Shown here piece by piece: positions 38,975 to 47,466 of a DNA stretch of 59,986 bases. The position numbers and the translations under genes are program-made. Positions within the stretch are counted from its first letter, which is position 1, and every line of letters starts with the position of its first letter. The DNA comes from Desulfocapsa sp. (GTDB taxonomy: Bacteria; Desulfobacterota; Desulfobulbia; Desulfobulbales; Desulfocapsaceae), in assembly GCA_030145625.1 (NCBI GenBank), contig JAQYVF010000022.1:1-59986 (forward strand). Reading direction: 5' to 3'. The notes beneath the pieces are model-generated. The model saw only the letters and a list, made by a program, of their open reading frames with translations, had not been told where the DNA came from and searched no databases.

Positions 38975-39021
38975 TAAAATCCAGTTGTTACAAAAACCTA
39001 TTTTTTGTATTGAAGAGAAAA

Positions 39022-39060
39022 CAAGCGGGCCGTATTTTTTAACGTCCCACTTGTTTTTTT
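39022..39060 (+). terminator. Rho-independent terminator of the DUF2202 gene
   Basis: The stem CAAGCGGGcCGT / ACGtCCCaCTTG with an AT loop is followed by seven T residues, about 50 bp after the stop. Confidence 0.85.
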
Positions 39061-39351
39061 CGGGCCCGCAAAAAACGAATTCACTTCATTCAACCTTCCT
39101 GTCAAAAAACCTTCAAAATACGAGGATAACCGCTGCTCCACACCACGATCAATAACAGCTATATTCCTTGTTATACCTCCTGGCCAGGAACAGTTGCTCT
39201 CTCATTCATGGTCACCATCAATCAGAGCAGCAAAAAAGACGAAAACTGTCAATTTCATTTTTCCTACCATAAACAGACAACAACTGGTAAACAGAGAAAA
39301 GGACAGCATCACACAACCGCTAATCATACGAAACAACAAAGGAGAACTGGT

Positions 39352-39510
39352 ATGCAAAAATGGGAATGCCCCTGTGGCTACATCTATGACCCTGAAGAAG
39401 GTGACTATGAAAATGGCGTTGACCCCGGAACCCCTTGGGAAGACGTGCCGAAAAGCTGGGTTTGTCCGAAGTGCGGCGCAGAAAAGGAATCTTTCTGGGA
39501 AGCCGATTAG
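39352..39510 (+). CDS. Rubredoxin
   Basis: 52 residues. The start ATG 39352 follows AAGGAGA closely; a longer frame beginning at 39208 lacks a ribosome site. Two iron-binding motifs are present: [21 protein letters not shown] near the N-terminus, where the first is CxCG (Cys6, Cys8) instead of the usual CxxCG, and CPKCGAEKE (second). It is a small FeS4 electron carrier used by anaerobes with rubrerythrin, superoxide reductase or oxygen reductases. The first motif is one residue shorter than standard, a variant known in some short-loop rubredoxins. A bidirectional terminator separates it from rimK. Confidence 0.93.
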   Translation: MQKWECPCGYIYDPEEGDYENGVDPGTPWEDVPKSWVCPKCGAEKESFWEAD

Positions 39511-39572
39511 GTTCAACACTTAAGAATATAATAGCACGGCATGTACACTTTCTACAAATATCAGCAAAAAAA

Positions 39573-39613
39573 GGGAGGTTTAAGTCTTCAATGACCTAAA
39601 CCTCCCCTTTTTA
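39573..39613. terminator. Bidirectional terminator between rubredoxin and rimK
   Basis: GGGAGGTTTAAGTC / GACcTAAACCTCCC has the loop TTCAAT, with T runs on both sides (A-rich on the left, T-rich on the right). It serves both converging genes. Confidence 0.92.
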
Positions 39614-39658
39614 TACAGTCCTGAAAGCTCTCCGATTCAATAACACTTCACAGACACC

Positions 39659-40564
39659 TTACCCTTTTCCGCGAGTTTTGGTTCTTCCCGGCTGAGCATT
39701 TTTCTCTATAAATGCGATAACACTATCCGCCACATTCTTCCCAGTGGCTTTTTCAATGCCTTCCAGACCAGGTGAAGAATTCACTTCCATAACAACCGGA
39801 CCATGATTTGCACGCAATATATCCACCCCGGCTACATTCAGACCCATTATTTGGGCAGCGCGAACGGCTGTAGAGCGTTCTTCCGGCGTTATTTTTACTC
39901 CTTCAGCTTTTCCGCCCCGGTGGATATTGGAGCGAAAATCTCCTTCCTTGCCGGTGCGCATCATTGCTGCTACGACCTTGCCGCCAACAACAAAACAACG
40001 GATATCTTTGGCATCGGCCTCCTTAATAAATTCCTGGACCAGGATATTCTGTTTCAATCCCCGAAAGGCCTCAATAACACTCTCAGCAGCGTTATTGGTC
40101 TCAGCAAGGACAACACCAATCCCCTGAGTCCCTTCCAACAGTTTAATCACCAGTGGAGCGCCACCGGCAAGATCAATTAAATCCTGAGTGTACATGGTTG
40201 CATGGGAGAAACCTGTTACGGGCAGACCTATTCCCCTGCGAGCCAGAAGCTGAAGAGAACGAAGCTTATCTCGGGAACGGGAAATAGCCACAGATTCATT
40301 GACGGAATAGACTCCCATCATTTCAAACTGCCTGACAACAGCAGTTCCATAAAAAGTAATAGAGGCACCTATTCGTGGAATAATTGCACTATAGCCTTCC
40401 AGAGGTTCTCCCTTAAAATGGATTGAAGGCTTATGAGAAGTAATATTCATATAACAGCGCAACGGATCAACAACCAGCACCTCATGGCCTCGTTTTTCTG
40501 CACTATCAAGAAGTCTAGCGGTGGAATAAAGTTCTTTATTCCTGGATAAGATACAAATTTTCAT
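39659..40564 (-). CDS. rimK: RimK-type ATP-grasp glutamate ligase
   Basis: 301 residues from ATG 40564, with GGAAG seven bases upstream. It matches E. coli RimK along its length: [80 protein letters not shown] and [14 protein letters not shown]. RimK adds glutamates to the C-terminus of ribosomal protein S6 and can make poly-glutamate; the family also contains LysX/ArgX ligases that modify the carrier protein LysW. It is the second gene of an operon with the retropepsin-like gene (1-bp gap). LysW-like proteins are encoded divergently nearby, so its target here is open. Confidence 0.93.
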   Translation of the reverse strand: MKICILSRNKELYSTARLLDSAEKRGHEVLVVDPLRCYMNITSHKPSIHFKGEPLEGYSAIIPRIGASITFYGTAVVRQFEMMGVYSVNESVAISRSRDKLRSLQLLARRGIGLPVTGFSHATMYTQDLIDLAGGAPLVIKLLEGTQGIGVVLAETNNAAESVIEAFRGLKQNILVQEFIKEADAKDIRCFVVGGKVVAAMMRTGKEGDFRSNIHRGGKAEGVKITPEERSTAVRAAQIMGLNVAGVDILRANHGPVVMEVNSSPGLEGIEKATGKNVADSVIAFIEKNAQPGRTKTRGKG

Positions 40565-40565
40565 T

Positions 40566-41036
40566 TTATCTTCCTTCATTGTAAATTTTAGGAGATTTTC
40601 GTCCTGCTAAGTAAGAAGCAACAGGATCAACGCAAAATATTCCCGCCATGGCACTGCGCCCCAATAACATCCGAAACTGCATGGTATCTCTATCGGTCAA
40701 TGTAATTTCTACCCGGCTGCTAACATTGCCCAGGACAAGTGTTGTTTCAATGACATAACGCATTTCTTTATGGCCTCCGGAATCCATAACCATACGCTGA
40801 TCAACAATGGGTGCCTGGCACGTCAGGACAATAGCAGTCTGTTTCTGCAACGGATGAATCTTAAAACGAACTTTATTTATTCCTTCTTCCTGAAAAGGTT
40901 CAACTGCAAAGGCATGGAGGGCAGACGTTTTAGCCCCTGTATCCACCTTGGCCTTAATAGCCGGAATACCAATATCGGGAAGAGAAATCCATTCCCGCCA
41001 TCCCAGAATTTTTTTATCTCCCGTGTCTTCTGTCAC
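40566..41036 (-). CDS. RimK-associated retropepsin-like protease (Zn_protease/RimB-type family)
   Basis: 156 residues. The start is taken as GTG 41036 because AAAGGAG stands eight bases before it; a TTG at 41087 extends the frame without a ribosome site. The aspartyl-protease motif [13 protein letters not shown] is followed by [15 protein letters not shown], as in the family often annotated 'ATP-dependent zinc protease', which sits beside rimK in many genomes and is thought to cut RimK-made tails. It is the first gene of the rimK operon. Confidence 0.88.
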   Translation of the reverse strand: MTEDTGDKKILGWREWISLPDIGIPAIKAKVDTGAKTSALHAFAVEPFQEEGINKVRFKIHPLQKQTAIVLTCQAPIVDQRMVMDSGGHKEMRYVIETTLVLGNVSSRVEITLTDRDTMQFRMLLGRSAMAGIFCVDPVASYLAGRKSPKIYNEGR

Positions 41037-41561
41037 CTGTGTAACTCCTTTTGCCAACGAGCATATTACTCTTCTATAAAAATCCAACCACCATCATTTG
41101 GGGACGGAGTTTATAGACCCAATTCCTGAAACTGTCCACCTTTATTTTCAGTCGTGAATTCAAACATACAAGACAACTCTTATTTTCTACACCCCTTCTC
41201 CCTGCAGGGCATCCGACATTTAATCGAAAACAAGAAACAGGAAGAACAAGTTCCGACCACCACAACCACAAGAACATTCAGTTCCTACTATTTTTTATAT
41301 GTAATTCCGAGCCATAACAAACGACACATACATTTATAGCAATGATTAACAGCCCACAAAAAAAATAAGAGAACTCAAAGTTCCTTTTAGTCCAATACAT
41401 CTCCTGATCACACGAGACGAATCTCTTCAAAAAAACAACCATCACATCCCCTGACTACAAAACAAAAAACACCTATAACATCTTTTATTTTCAGGATATT
41501 TTACAAATACAGACTCTTTCCCTTCGCCTCTGCCTTCTCTTTTCTCAGTAAAATTTACAGA
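41037..41561. other. Divergent intergenic region between the rimK operon and the LysW-like operon
   Basis: AT-rich and without a convincing gene on either strand. It should contain the rimK-operon promoter, though none was pinned down. The sigma-54-type promoter for the rightward operon is annotated separately. Confidence 0.5.
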
Positions 41562-41578
41562 TTGGCATTTCTTTTGCT
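41562..41578 (+). promoter_or_regulatory. Sigma-54 (-24/-12) promoter of the LysW-like/MATCAP operon
   Basis: TTGGCATTTCTTTTGCT fits TGGCAC-N5-TTGC: GG at 41564-41565 and GC at 41576-41577 are exactly 12 bp apart, start to start. It lies about 100 bp before the first gene of the operon. Sigma-54 use agrees with the regulator types in the window; the activator is unknown. Confidence 0.65.
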
Positions 41579-41679
41579 CCTATATCGAAAGCAAAGCATT
41601 CAGGATAATAGAAGGTCAACCTTGGCCACGAGTTAACTATTCAATAGCCACATTCTACTCGTGGAGGATATAGGAGTTC

Positions 41680-41997
41680 ATGAAAATCAAAAGTGCAATG
41701 ATCAGCATACTGTTTCCGGTTATCGTTCTCTGCAACACGGTGTCACAGGGAGCAGCAATGGTTATTGAAAATGACACAATTAAAAAAGCACAGCAAAATC
41801 TGGAGGAAGAACCTCATGACCAGAAAAATCGGCAGCAGAGAGAATCCAAAACGGAAAACGAATATCAACAAACCTTCCCCTCAGCACCTGACGCGACAGA
41901 GAAGGATGAAGAAATAGAGATCGTGGGGGAGTTTTTTGGAGAAAGTTTTTTCGAAAGAGAACCATCTAAACAAATAGATTGGGCTGTCACAGAATAA
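41680..41997 (+). CDS. Small secreted acidic protein of unknown function
   Basis: 105 residues with a strong ribosome site (GGAGtt before ATG) and a signal peptide (SILFPVIVLCNTVSQGAA). The mature part is highly charged, Glu/Gln/Lys-rich, probably helical then disordered (KKAQQNLEEEPHDQKNRQQR), and has no cysteine. No family was recognised. It opens the putative sigma-54 operon containing the two LysW-like genes and the MATCAP-type peptidase. Confidence 0.6.
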   Translation: MKIKSAMISILFPVIVLCNTVSQGAAMVIENDTIKKAQQNLEEEPHDQKNRQQRESKTENEYQQTFPSAPDATEKDEEIEIVGEFFGESFFEREPSKQIDWAVTE

Positions 41998-42025
41998 CAA
42001 CAGCAATAAACAAGGATAAAAAATT

Positions 42026-42232
42026 ATGAAAACTCGCAAATGCCATTCATGTATGGGTCAAATAACAATTTCCCATAATGACGAGCCTGGTGATATAATT
42101 TTTTGCAAGGTCTGTGGGGGCGAATACGAACTGTACTCTACCAACCCAATACGACTTAGGCCTTTAATTTATTTTACTGAGCATGACCTTTACGATGGAC
42201 TTGAGTTCAACGAAGATTTCGATTCTTTCTGA
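42026..42232 (+). CDS. LysW-like small zinc-ribbon carrier protein 1
   Basis: 68 residues, with AAGGA nine bases before the ATG. Four cysteines (C6, C9, C27, C30) form a zinc ribbon. The spacing and surroundings resemble LysW, the amino-group carrier of lysine/arginine biosynthesis: CxxC, then EPGDIIFCKVCGGEYEL, then NPIRLRPL (LysW: DPLRLEP). LysW ends in EDWGE, with a terminal Glu modified by RimK-like ligases; this protein ends NEDFDSF, so the acceptor residue would differ. No lysine genes are near. It is followed by a paralogue. Confidence 0.75.
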   Translation: MKTRKCHSCMGQITISHNDEPGDIIFCKVCGGEYELYSTNPIRLRPLIYFTEHDLYDGLEFNEDFDSF

Positions 42233-42376
42233 CCCCTTACCCATCAAATGATTTTGAGCGGGATAGAAGATTGTTGAAAATTATCATTTCCCCTTACCTT
42301 CTTTTATCCCTACCATTTGTGAGATGCGGCATCTCAACACAATTGTCATCATACTGTTCAAAAAAAGGATATTATA

Positions 42377-42625
42377 ATGTTTGAGCAAACAAGAAGATCA
42401 GGAAGCGGAGGAAAACGAATCAGATCCTTTACCAACCAGTTTCGGAGTTGCAAACTCTGCGGAAGTGCCGATGGACTGGAAATTTCCAGTTACCACAGAA
42501 AGAATGACATTGTTTTCTGTCAGGTTTGTGGTGTAAAATATCTTTTACAGAGTACCCAGCCAATTAGACTCCACCTGCAGGATAGTGACACTGCACAAGA
42601 CTATTTCATAATGGCTGAGGATTGA
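42377..42625 (+). CDS. LysW-like small zinc-ribbon carrier protein 2
   Basis: 82 residues, with AAGGA nine bases before the ATG. The same pattern as the preceding gene follows a basic, Gly/Ser-rich 20-residue extension: C25, C28, C48, C51; NDIVFCQVCGVKYLLQSTQPIRL. The C-terminus is acidic and ends MAED. The duplication, with divergence outside the ribbon and PIRL core, suggests two carriers or substrates of one system. The gap between the two genes (about 145 bp) has no gene. Confidence 0.75.
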   Translation: MFEQTRRSGSGGKRIRSFTNQFRSCKLCGSADGLEISSYHRKNDIVFCQVCGVKYLLQSTQPIRLHLQDSDTAQDYFIMAED

Positions 42626-42725
42626 AAAAATCATTAAAGAATACCCTCCCCCCCTCAATTCTTGGTAAGTGAAACAAGAATTGAGGAACTGTTTTCTCTA
42701 TCTGTTACCCGTAAGGGTGTCGCAA

Positions 42726-44717
42726 ATGCAAACCTTATCTGAAAAGGAGATCCTTCTCCACATAAGACAACAAGAACCCTTTGCGGCAGTTATCGACACA
42801 GGTGCCTTCAGTATCAAAGTCGACCGTTATATCCCCGCAGTCTACACAGCAATTCACGCCGGCCATACTCTTCGCAAACAGTTCGAAGGGAGACTGTTGC
42901 TGGACCAAAGAAAAAGACAATATGAAGAGGACCCCTATACCGGTATAATGCTGGGCTCGTTCCCTATTGTTCTACAGGGCCTTGACTCTCGATACCTGTA
43001 TGACCTGAATCGTCCGCCCGAAGCCCCCCCCTACGAAAAAGCCCAGGGGAAAAAAGTTTGGCTCCCCCCCCTCACCGCCAGGGAACGAAAAGAAAACGTT
43101 TCCCGATACGACAGTTATTACAGAGTACTGCATGCCCTTCTCACAATTCTTGAAACGAAATTTTCCCGTTGCATCATTTATGACCTGCACTCCTATAACT
43201 ACCAGCGCATTACAACGGACACACCGCTGTTTAATGTCGGCACCCATTACATTGATCAAGAGACATATCAACCAGTGCTAGACCATCTGCAACGACGGCT
43301 CCTGGGAGCGGAATTTCCAAATATCACAAACAGAGCAGCCTGTGATGAAGTTTTCCCGGGCAAGGGTTATCAGGCCTCTTTCATTCACGAACATCATCCT
43401 GAAAGCCTTTGCATCCCCCTTGCCATCAAAAAAGTGTATATGGATGAGATCTCCGGAGTTGCTTACCCGCTTATCCTTGAAGCGGTTATCGAAAGCCTGA
43501 AACAGGCACTAAGTTACAACGCATCCTACTTCAGCAGAAGATTTTCCGGCAAAAGGATACAGCGTTCACTGTTCTTTGCCGAAGAGAGCAGCAAGATTAT
43601 CAGAAGAATAGATGCAGCACTCTATAAAGTTGCAAAAGGTGCTGACACATTACGCTATATCAATCCCATCAACCTAGCTCATGAACGTAAACTTTTTTTC
43701 GCCAAACATTGCAACTACACACCACAATTCTACTATAGACAGTTAAAGATTGATCCCTTTGTCTTTCGTGAACAAATATATGGCATTCCAGTGGACAATA
43801 TCCAGGATGTCAGCATACGTCAGCTCTACCGCAGCACTATTGATATGCTTGCTCAAAAAGTTGACTTGCTGACCACCATAGGTACTGAGCATTTTCTCTA
43901 CAACTCTCTAAGATTTCATGGAGAGCCAAGGGCGGTAGACATTCAGCTGGCCCGTTTTTTTATCGCGGCTCCCCCTATTGAAAATGAAGAAAAGCAGGAA
44001 TATCTCAGCGCCAGTGACTGTATCAATGCATTTCAGAAGGCAATAAACGACTATGGTTTTCACTGTCAGGTGGAACTGAGCAGCCGTATTGTGGCCAGGG
44101 CCATGGTCAGCAGTGCTCGACGCAAAGTTCTGATCAATCGCTCTGCTCATTTCACAGAAACGGAAATCCAGGCCCTGATCCACCATGAGCTGGGGATACA
44201 CATGACAACCACTATCAATGCCAACAAACAGGGACTGAAAATATTCAAACTTGGTCTGGCTGGCAACACGGAAACCCAGGAAGGCCTGGCTATTCTCAAT
44301 GAATTTTTATCCGGCAACCTAACCCTGAGCCGGATAAAAATGCTGGCCTATCGGGTCATGGCTGTCCATATGATGGTCCAGGACTATAGCTTCAGCAGGA
44401 CATTCAAGGCCCTGACCGATGATTTCGGTATGTCAAAAGAAGATTCCTTCAGCACATGCGTACGGGTGTATCGAGGAGGAGGATTCACCAAAGATTATCT
44501 CTACCTGACCGGACTCCGTAAGCTCTTGCAACTCTACCGTTCCGGTACGGATCTACAGCCCCTGCTTGTGGGCAAGACATCCATCACTTTTCTCGACACC
44601 CTAAAAGAGATGCTTGACCGAAAAGTTGTAACAGGCCCGACCCACCTGCCCCTGGCCTGGAAGATGAATGTTAAAAGTAATCCGATTCTAACCTACCTCC
44701 TGCGCTCCATATCCTAA
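42726..44717 (+). CDS. N-formylglutamate-amidohydrolase-like domain fused to MATCAP/DUF1704 carboxypeptidase (QEGLA protein)
   Basis: About 663 residues from ATG 42726 (AAGGG upstream); GTG 42669 is an alternative. The N-terminal half resembles N-formylglutamate amidohydrolases: IHAGHTLRKQFEG, DPYTGIMLGSFPIVLQGLDS, YLYDLNRPPE, IIYDLHSYNY. The C-terminal half is the DUF1704 family: HHELGIHM (HExxH, His487-His491) and QEGLA (Glu519) as the third zinc ligand region. That family includes eukaryotic MATCAP enzymes that remove C-terminal Tyr or Glu from tubulin. A carboxypeptidase that removes C-terminal residues from the operon's LysW-like proteins is a reasonable inference, but untested. Confidence 0.85.
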   Translation: MQTLSEKEILLHIRQQEPFAAVIDTGAFSIKVDRYIPAVYTAIHAGHTLRKQFEGRLLLDQRKRQYEEDPYTGIMLGSFPIVLQGLDSRYLYDLNRPPEAPPYEKAQGKKVWLPPLTARERKENVSRYDSYYRVLHALLTILETKFSRCIIYDLHSYNYQRITTDTPLFNVGTHYIDQETYQPVLDHLQRRLLGAEFPNITNRAACDEVFPGKGYQASFIHEHHPESLCIPLAIKKVYMDEISGVAYPLILEAVIESLKQALSYNASYFSRRFSGKRIQRSLFFAEESSKIIRRIDAALYKVAKGADTLRYINPINLAHERKLFFAKHCNYTPQFYYRQLKIDPFVFREQIYGIPVDNIQDVSIRQLYRSTIDMLAQKVDLLTTIGTEHFLYNSLRFHGEPRAVDIQLARFFIAAPPIENEEKQEYLSASDCINAFQKAINDYGFHCQVELSSRIVARAMVSSARRKVLINRSAHFTETEIQALIHHELGIHMTTTINANKQGLKIFKLGLAGNTETQEGLAILNEFLSGNLTLSRIKMLAYRVMAVHMMVQDYSFSRTFKALTDDFGMSKEDSFSTCVRVYRGGGFTKDYLYLTGLRKLLQLYRSGTDLQPLLVGKTSITFLDTLKEMLDRKVVTGPTHLPLAWKMNVKSNPILTYLLRSIS

Positions 44718-44787
44718 AAGAGATGTCCTGCGCCCACCACCCTCCTCTCTCAAATCTCCCTTTTTGCCATATCAGGGAGAGAAAAAA

Positions 44788-47139
44788 TCAGAACCTATCT
44801 GACTCATCTAGCTCGCTCTGCATTTCACCCTTGGCCTTAGTCTTCTTTTCTCCGGACAGGCCGTTTTTTATATGCACATCACGCTGGGGAAAGGGAATTT
44901 CCACCCCATGTGCACGAAAAGCCTGATCGATTGCGAAATGCATATCACTTCGCACATCAATGCGCCGATCAACATCCTTTAAGTGACATAACAGTTCAAA
45001 ATCCAAAGAAGACTCACCAAAGGCCTGAAAACGAACAACAGGATAAGGGGCGGTGCCGTTCACAATCACCTCCGGATGCGTATTTGCCACTTCGAGAAGA
45101 ATCTCTTTCACCAATGCCGTGTTACTGCCATAGGCGACTCCCACTGATACCCGGACCCTGCCACGGGTATCCTGAAGCATCATATTGGTCACCTGGCTGG
45201 AAATCAATTCCGAATTGGGGACAATGACGTCGGATCGATCAAAAGTTTGAATGATAGTTGATCGAACACTGATCTTTTTCACATACCCCTCAGTGGTTCC
45301 CACACTGATCCAATCCCCTCTTTTAATAGGACGTTCAAAGAGCAGAATAAGACCGGAAACAAGATTGTTGACTATATTCTGCATACCGAATCCGATGCCA
45401 ACGGACAGGGCACCTGCAACCATTGCCAGACCAGAGAAATCAATGCCCGCTGTACTGAGAGCAACAAGGATTGCTATACTGTAACCGATATAGCCAAGAA
45501 CCGTTGTGAAGGCATCCTGAACACTGGGCGCCATTTCGGATTCAGTCAACCAGGGTCGAATTATACTGTCCCTAACAACAGAAACAACAGTCCAACCAAA
45601 GGCAAAAATCAAGAACCCGATTCCCACTCGTGAAGGTACAATGGTCATCTTTCCAATACTGAAACCTTCCACCAACCAACCATAATAGGTTGACCTATAC
45701 ACTCTTGAAATACCCCATAACCGAAGGACACTATAGATAAAAGCAAAAACAAGTAAGAGTTTAAACAGACTGTTTATCCAGATGACCCCTCTCAAGACTT
45801 CAGTTTGTTTGACACCGGCTTTTTGACGAATATTCTGTTGCCAGGTATATTTCCCTCTTCCAAAACCACCTACCACCTCACTTATCAGATGCTTGCCAAT
45901 AATAAAAAATAAGGCGATAAACAAGGTACCTAGCGTCCCGATCAGGATATGCGTGGCAAGAGTCCGATAACCAGTGAGCTCGGCGAGTACCACACTGCCA
46001 AGGATTAAGATCAGGAAGATACGAACAATTCGCCTCATTGCCTGCAATTTGGAAAAACTGCAGGCCAGCCAGAATGCCCAGAGCAAGACTCCATACCAGA
46101 GCATTATAATCAGTGCACGAAGCAGATTAAAAGACATCTCCGGCAAAAGAGTTTTTAACGGGCTTGCAACAACGAACCACAGCAATCCGGAAAATAAAGC
46201 CAGCAAATGCAGTCGCCACAAACCTGATGCGGTGCCCCCCTCCCCCATGGCATCAGGTTGACCGGCCCCAACAAGAACAAGCCCATAGACCTTGCCGAAA
46301 ATTGACAAAAACAATACGATCAGCAAACTATCTAGAGCACACGGCAAATAAGACGGCGACTGCAGATCTGCCATAAAAAAATGTATCGAGAGGGATACCC
46401 CACCCAGCGCAGCAAGTAGCCGGAAGGTGCTTTTCTGTTGCCCGATTGTACGTAAGAAATCGAAGAAAAATCCTTCTTGTTTAATATTGCCAATGCGGTA
46501 ACTGAAAAGAACATCCATTCTACCACCAAAAAAATACCCCAATCCGGCCAGGAAAAATATGAGAACAAAATGCAACCGCGTCAAAGATGTAATCCCGCTT
46601 CCCATGATAAAAAAATTACCGGCTGTCAGCATCCATTCCACAGATCGTATTTCCGGCTGGTGAAGTATGTAAAGGATATCATTGCCACGGGCAAACAGGT
46701 CTCTGGTGAAGATCTGTTTTTTATTCTTTTTCAATTTCTGCTCAAGATCCGTTGCCTTGTAATTCAGAAGGCGGCATTGGGCTAGACGAACCTCGGCCAG
46801 ACTTTTCAGGGACACCAGACTGGCTCGTTCTTTGGCAATATCCTTTGGCTCACCACTCATTTTTTCGCCAAGTGCAGCAAAAGCCTTAGCGACCTGTTCC
46901 ATTTCCTGCTGCGATATGGATATGCAGTATTGCCCCTGTTTAAGATAGACCTGCACCTGCTGCATAAAAAGTTCTATCTGCGTTATCGAGAGGGTTTCCA
47001 GGTCGATCTGATTAATTTTATTAAGTTCTTGTTGAGCAGCAACAAAATCGTACGAATCCAAATCAGCAGAATTGGAGAAGGATGGATAGAACAGGAAAAA
47101 AACAGAGATAAAACCTATTAACAACGTGCCTAATTTCAT
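44788..47139 (-). CDS. Large MscS-family mechanosensitive channel (MscK-like)
   Basis: 783 residues from ATG 47139 (GGGGGTGG upstream); the frame extends to 47178. A signal peptide precedes a periplasmic coiled domain (about 25-155) and about ten hydrophobic helices. The MscS core follows: GLAMVAGALSVGIGFGMQNIVNNLVSGLILLFERPIKRGDWI (pore helix and beta domain) and VRVSVGVAYGSNTALVKEIL. The end, EIPFPQRDVHIK, is standard. It opens on membrane tension to release solutes during osmotic downshock. It converges with the MATCAP gene. Confidence 0.93.
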   Translation of the reverse strand: MKLGTLLIGFISVFFLFYPSFSNSADLDSYDFVAAQQELNKINQIDLETLSITQIELFMQQVQVYLKQGQYCISISQQEMEQVAKAFAALGEKMSGEPKDIAKERASLVSLKSLAEVRLAQCRLLNYKATDLEQKLKKNKKQIFTRDLFARGNDILYILHQPEIRSVEWMLTAGNFFIMGSGITSLTRLHFVLIFFLAGLGYFFGGRMDVLFSYRIGNIKQEGFFFDFLRTIGQQKSTFRLLAALGGVSLSIHFFMADLQSPSYLPCALDSLLIVLFLSIFGKVYGLVLVGAGQPDAMGEGGTASGLWRLHLLALFSGLLWFVVASPLKTLLPEMSFNLLRALIIMLWYGVLLWAFWLACSFSKLQAMRRIVRIFLILILGSVVLAELTGYRTLATHILIGTLGTLFIALFFIIGKHLISEVVGGFGRGKYTWQQNIRQKAGVKQTEVLRGVIWINSLFKLLLVFAFIYSVLRLWGISRVYRSTYYGWLVEGFSIGKMTIVPSRVGIGFLIFAFGWTVVSVVRDSIIRPWLTESEMAPSVQDAFTTVLGYIGYSIAILVALSTAGIDFSGLAMVAGALSVGIGFGMQNIVNNLVSGLILLFERPIKRGDWISVGTTEGYVKKISVRSTIIQTFDRSDVIVPNSELISSQVTNMMLQDTRGRVRVSVGVAYGSNTALVKEILLEVANTHPEVIVNGTAPYPVVRFQAFGESSLDFELLCHLKDVDRRIDVRSDMHFAIDQAFRAHGVEIPFPQRDVHIKNGLSGEKKTKAKGEMQSELDESDRF

Positions 47140-47466
47140 ACCACCCCCAACAACAAAAAACCCCATTGATTTATGCAAAAGTGCATTAATCCTTAATTAT
47201 ACCCCTATCAAAGAGATTCCTCAGCAGAAAACAATTCAGTTCTTGAGTAGAATCAAACAACCGGCAAAATATCCAAAAAAAACTGCCTCCAGTCTCTTTC
47301 ACATCTTTTCTCCCTCCCCCCCTTGCCCTCCACTGGCAATCCATGCTAACCTATTTACTTAACACAAAAACACAGGAATATACATAAGTACCATGCTAAG
47401 TCGTACTCGGTCCTGCCTACACCTTTTGGGATAACTGGAACATTTGCAAAAGCGCAAGAGAGCAAC

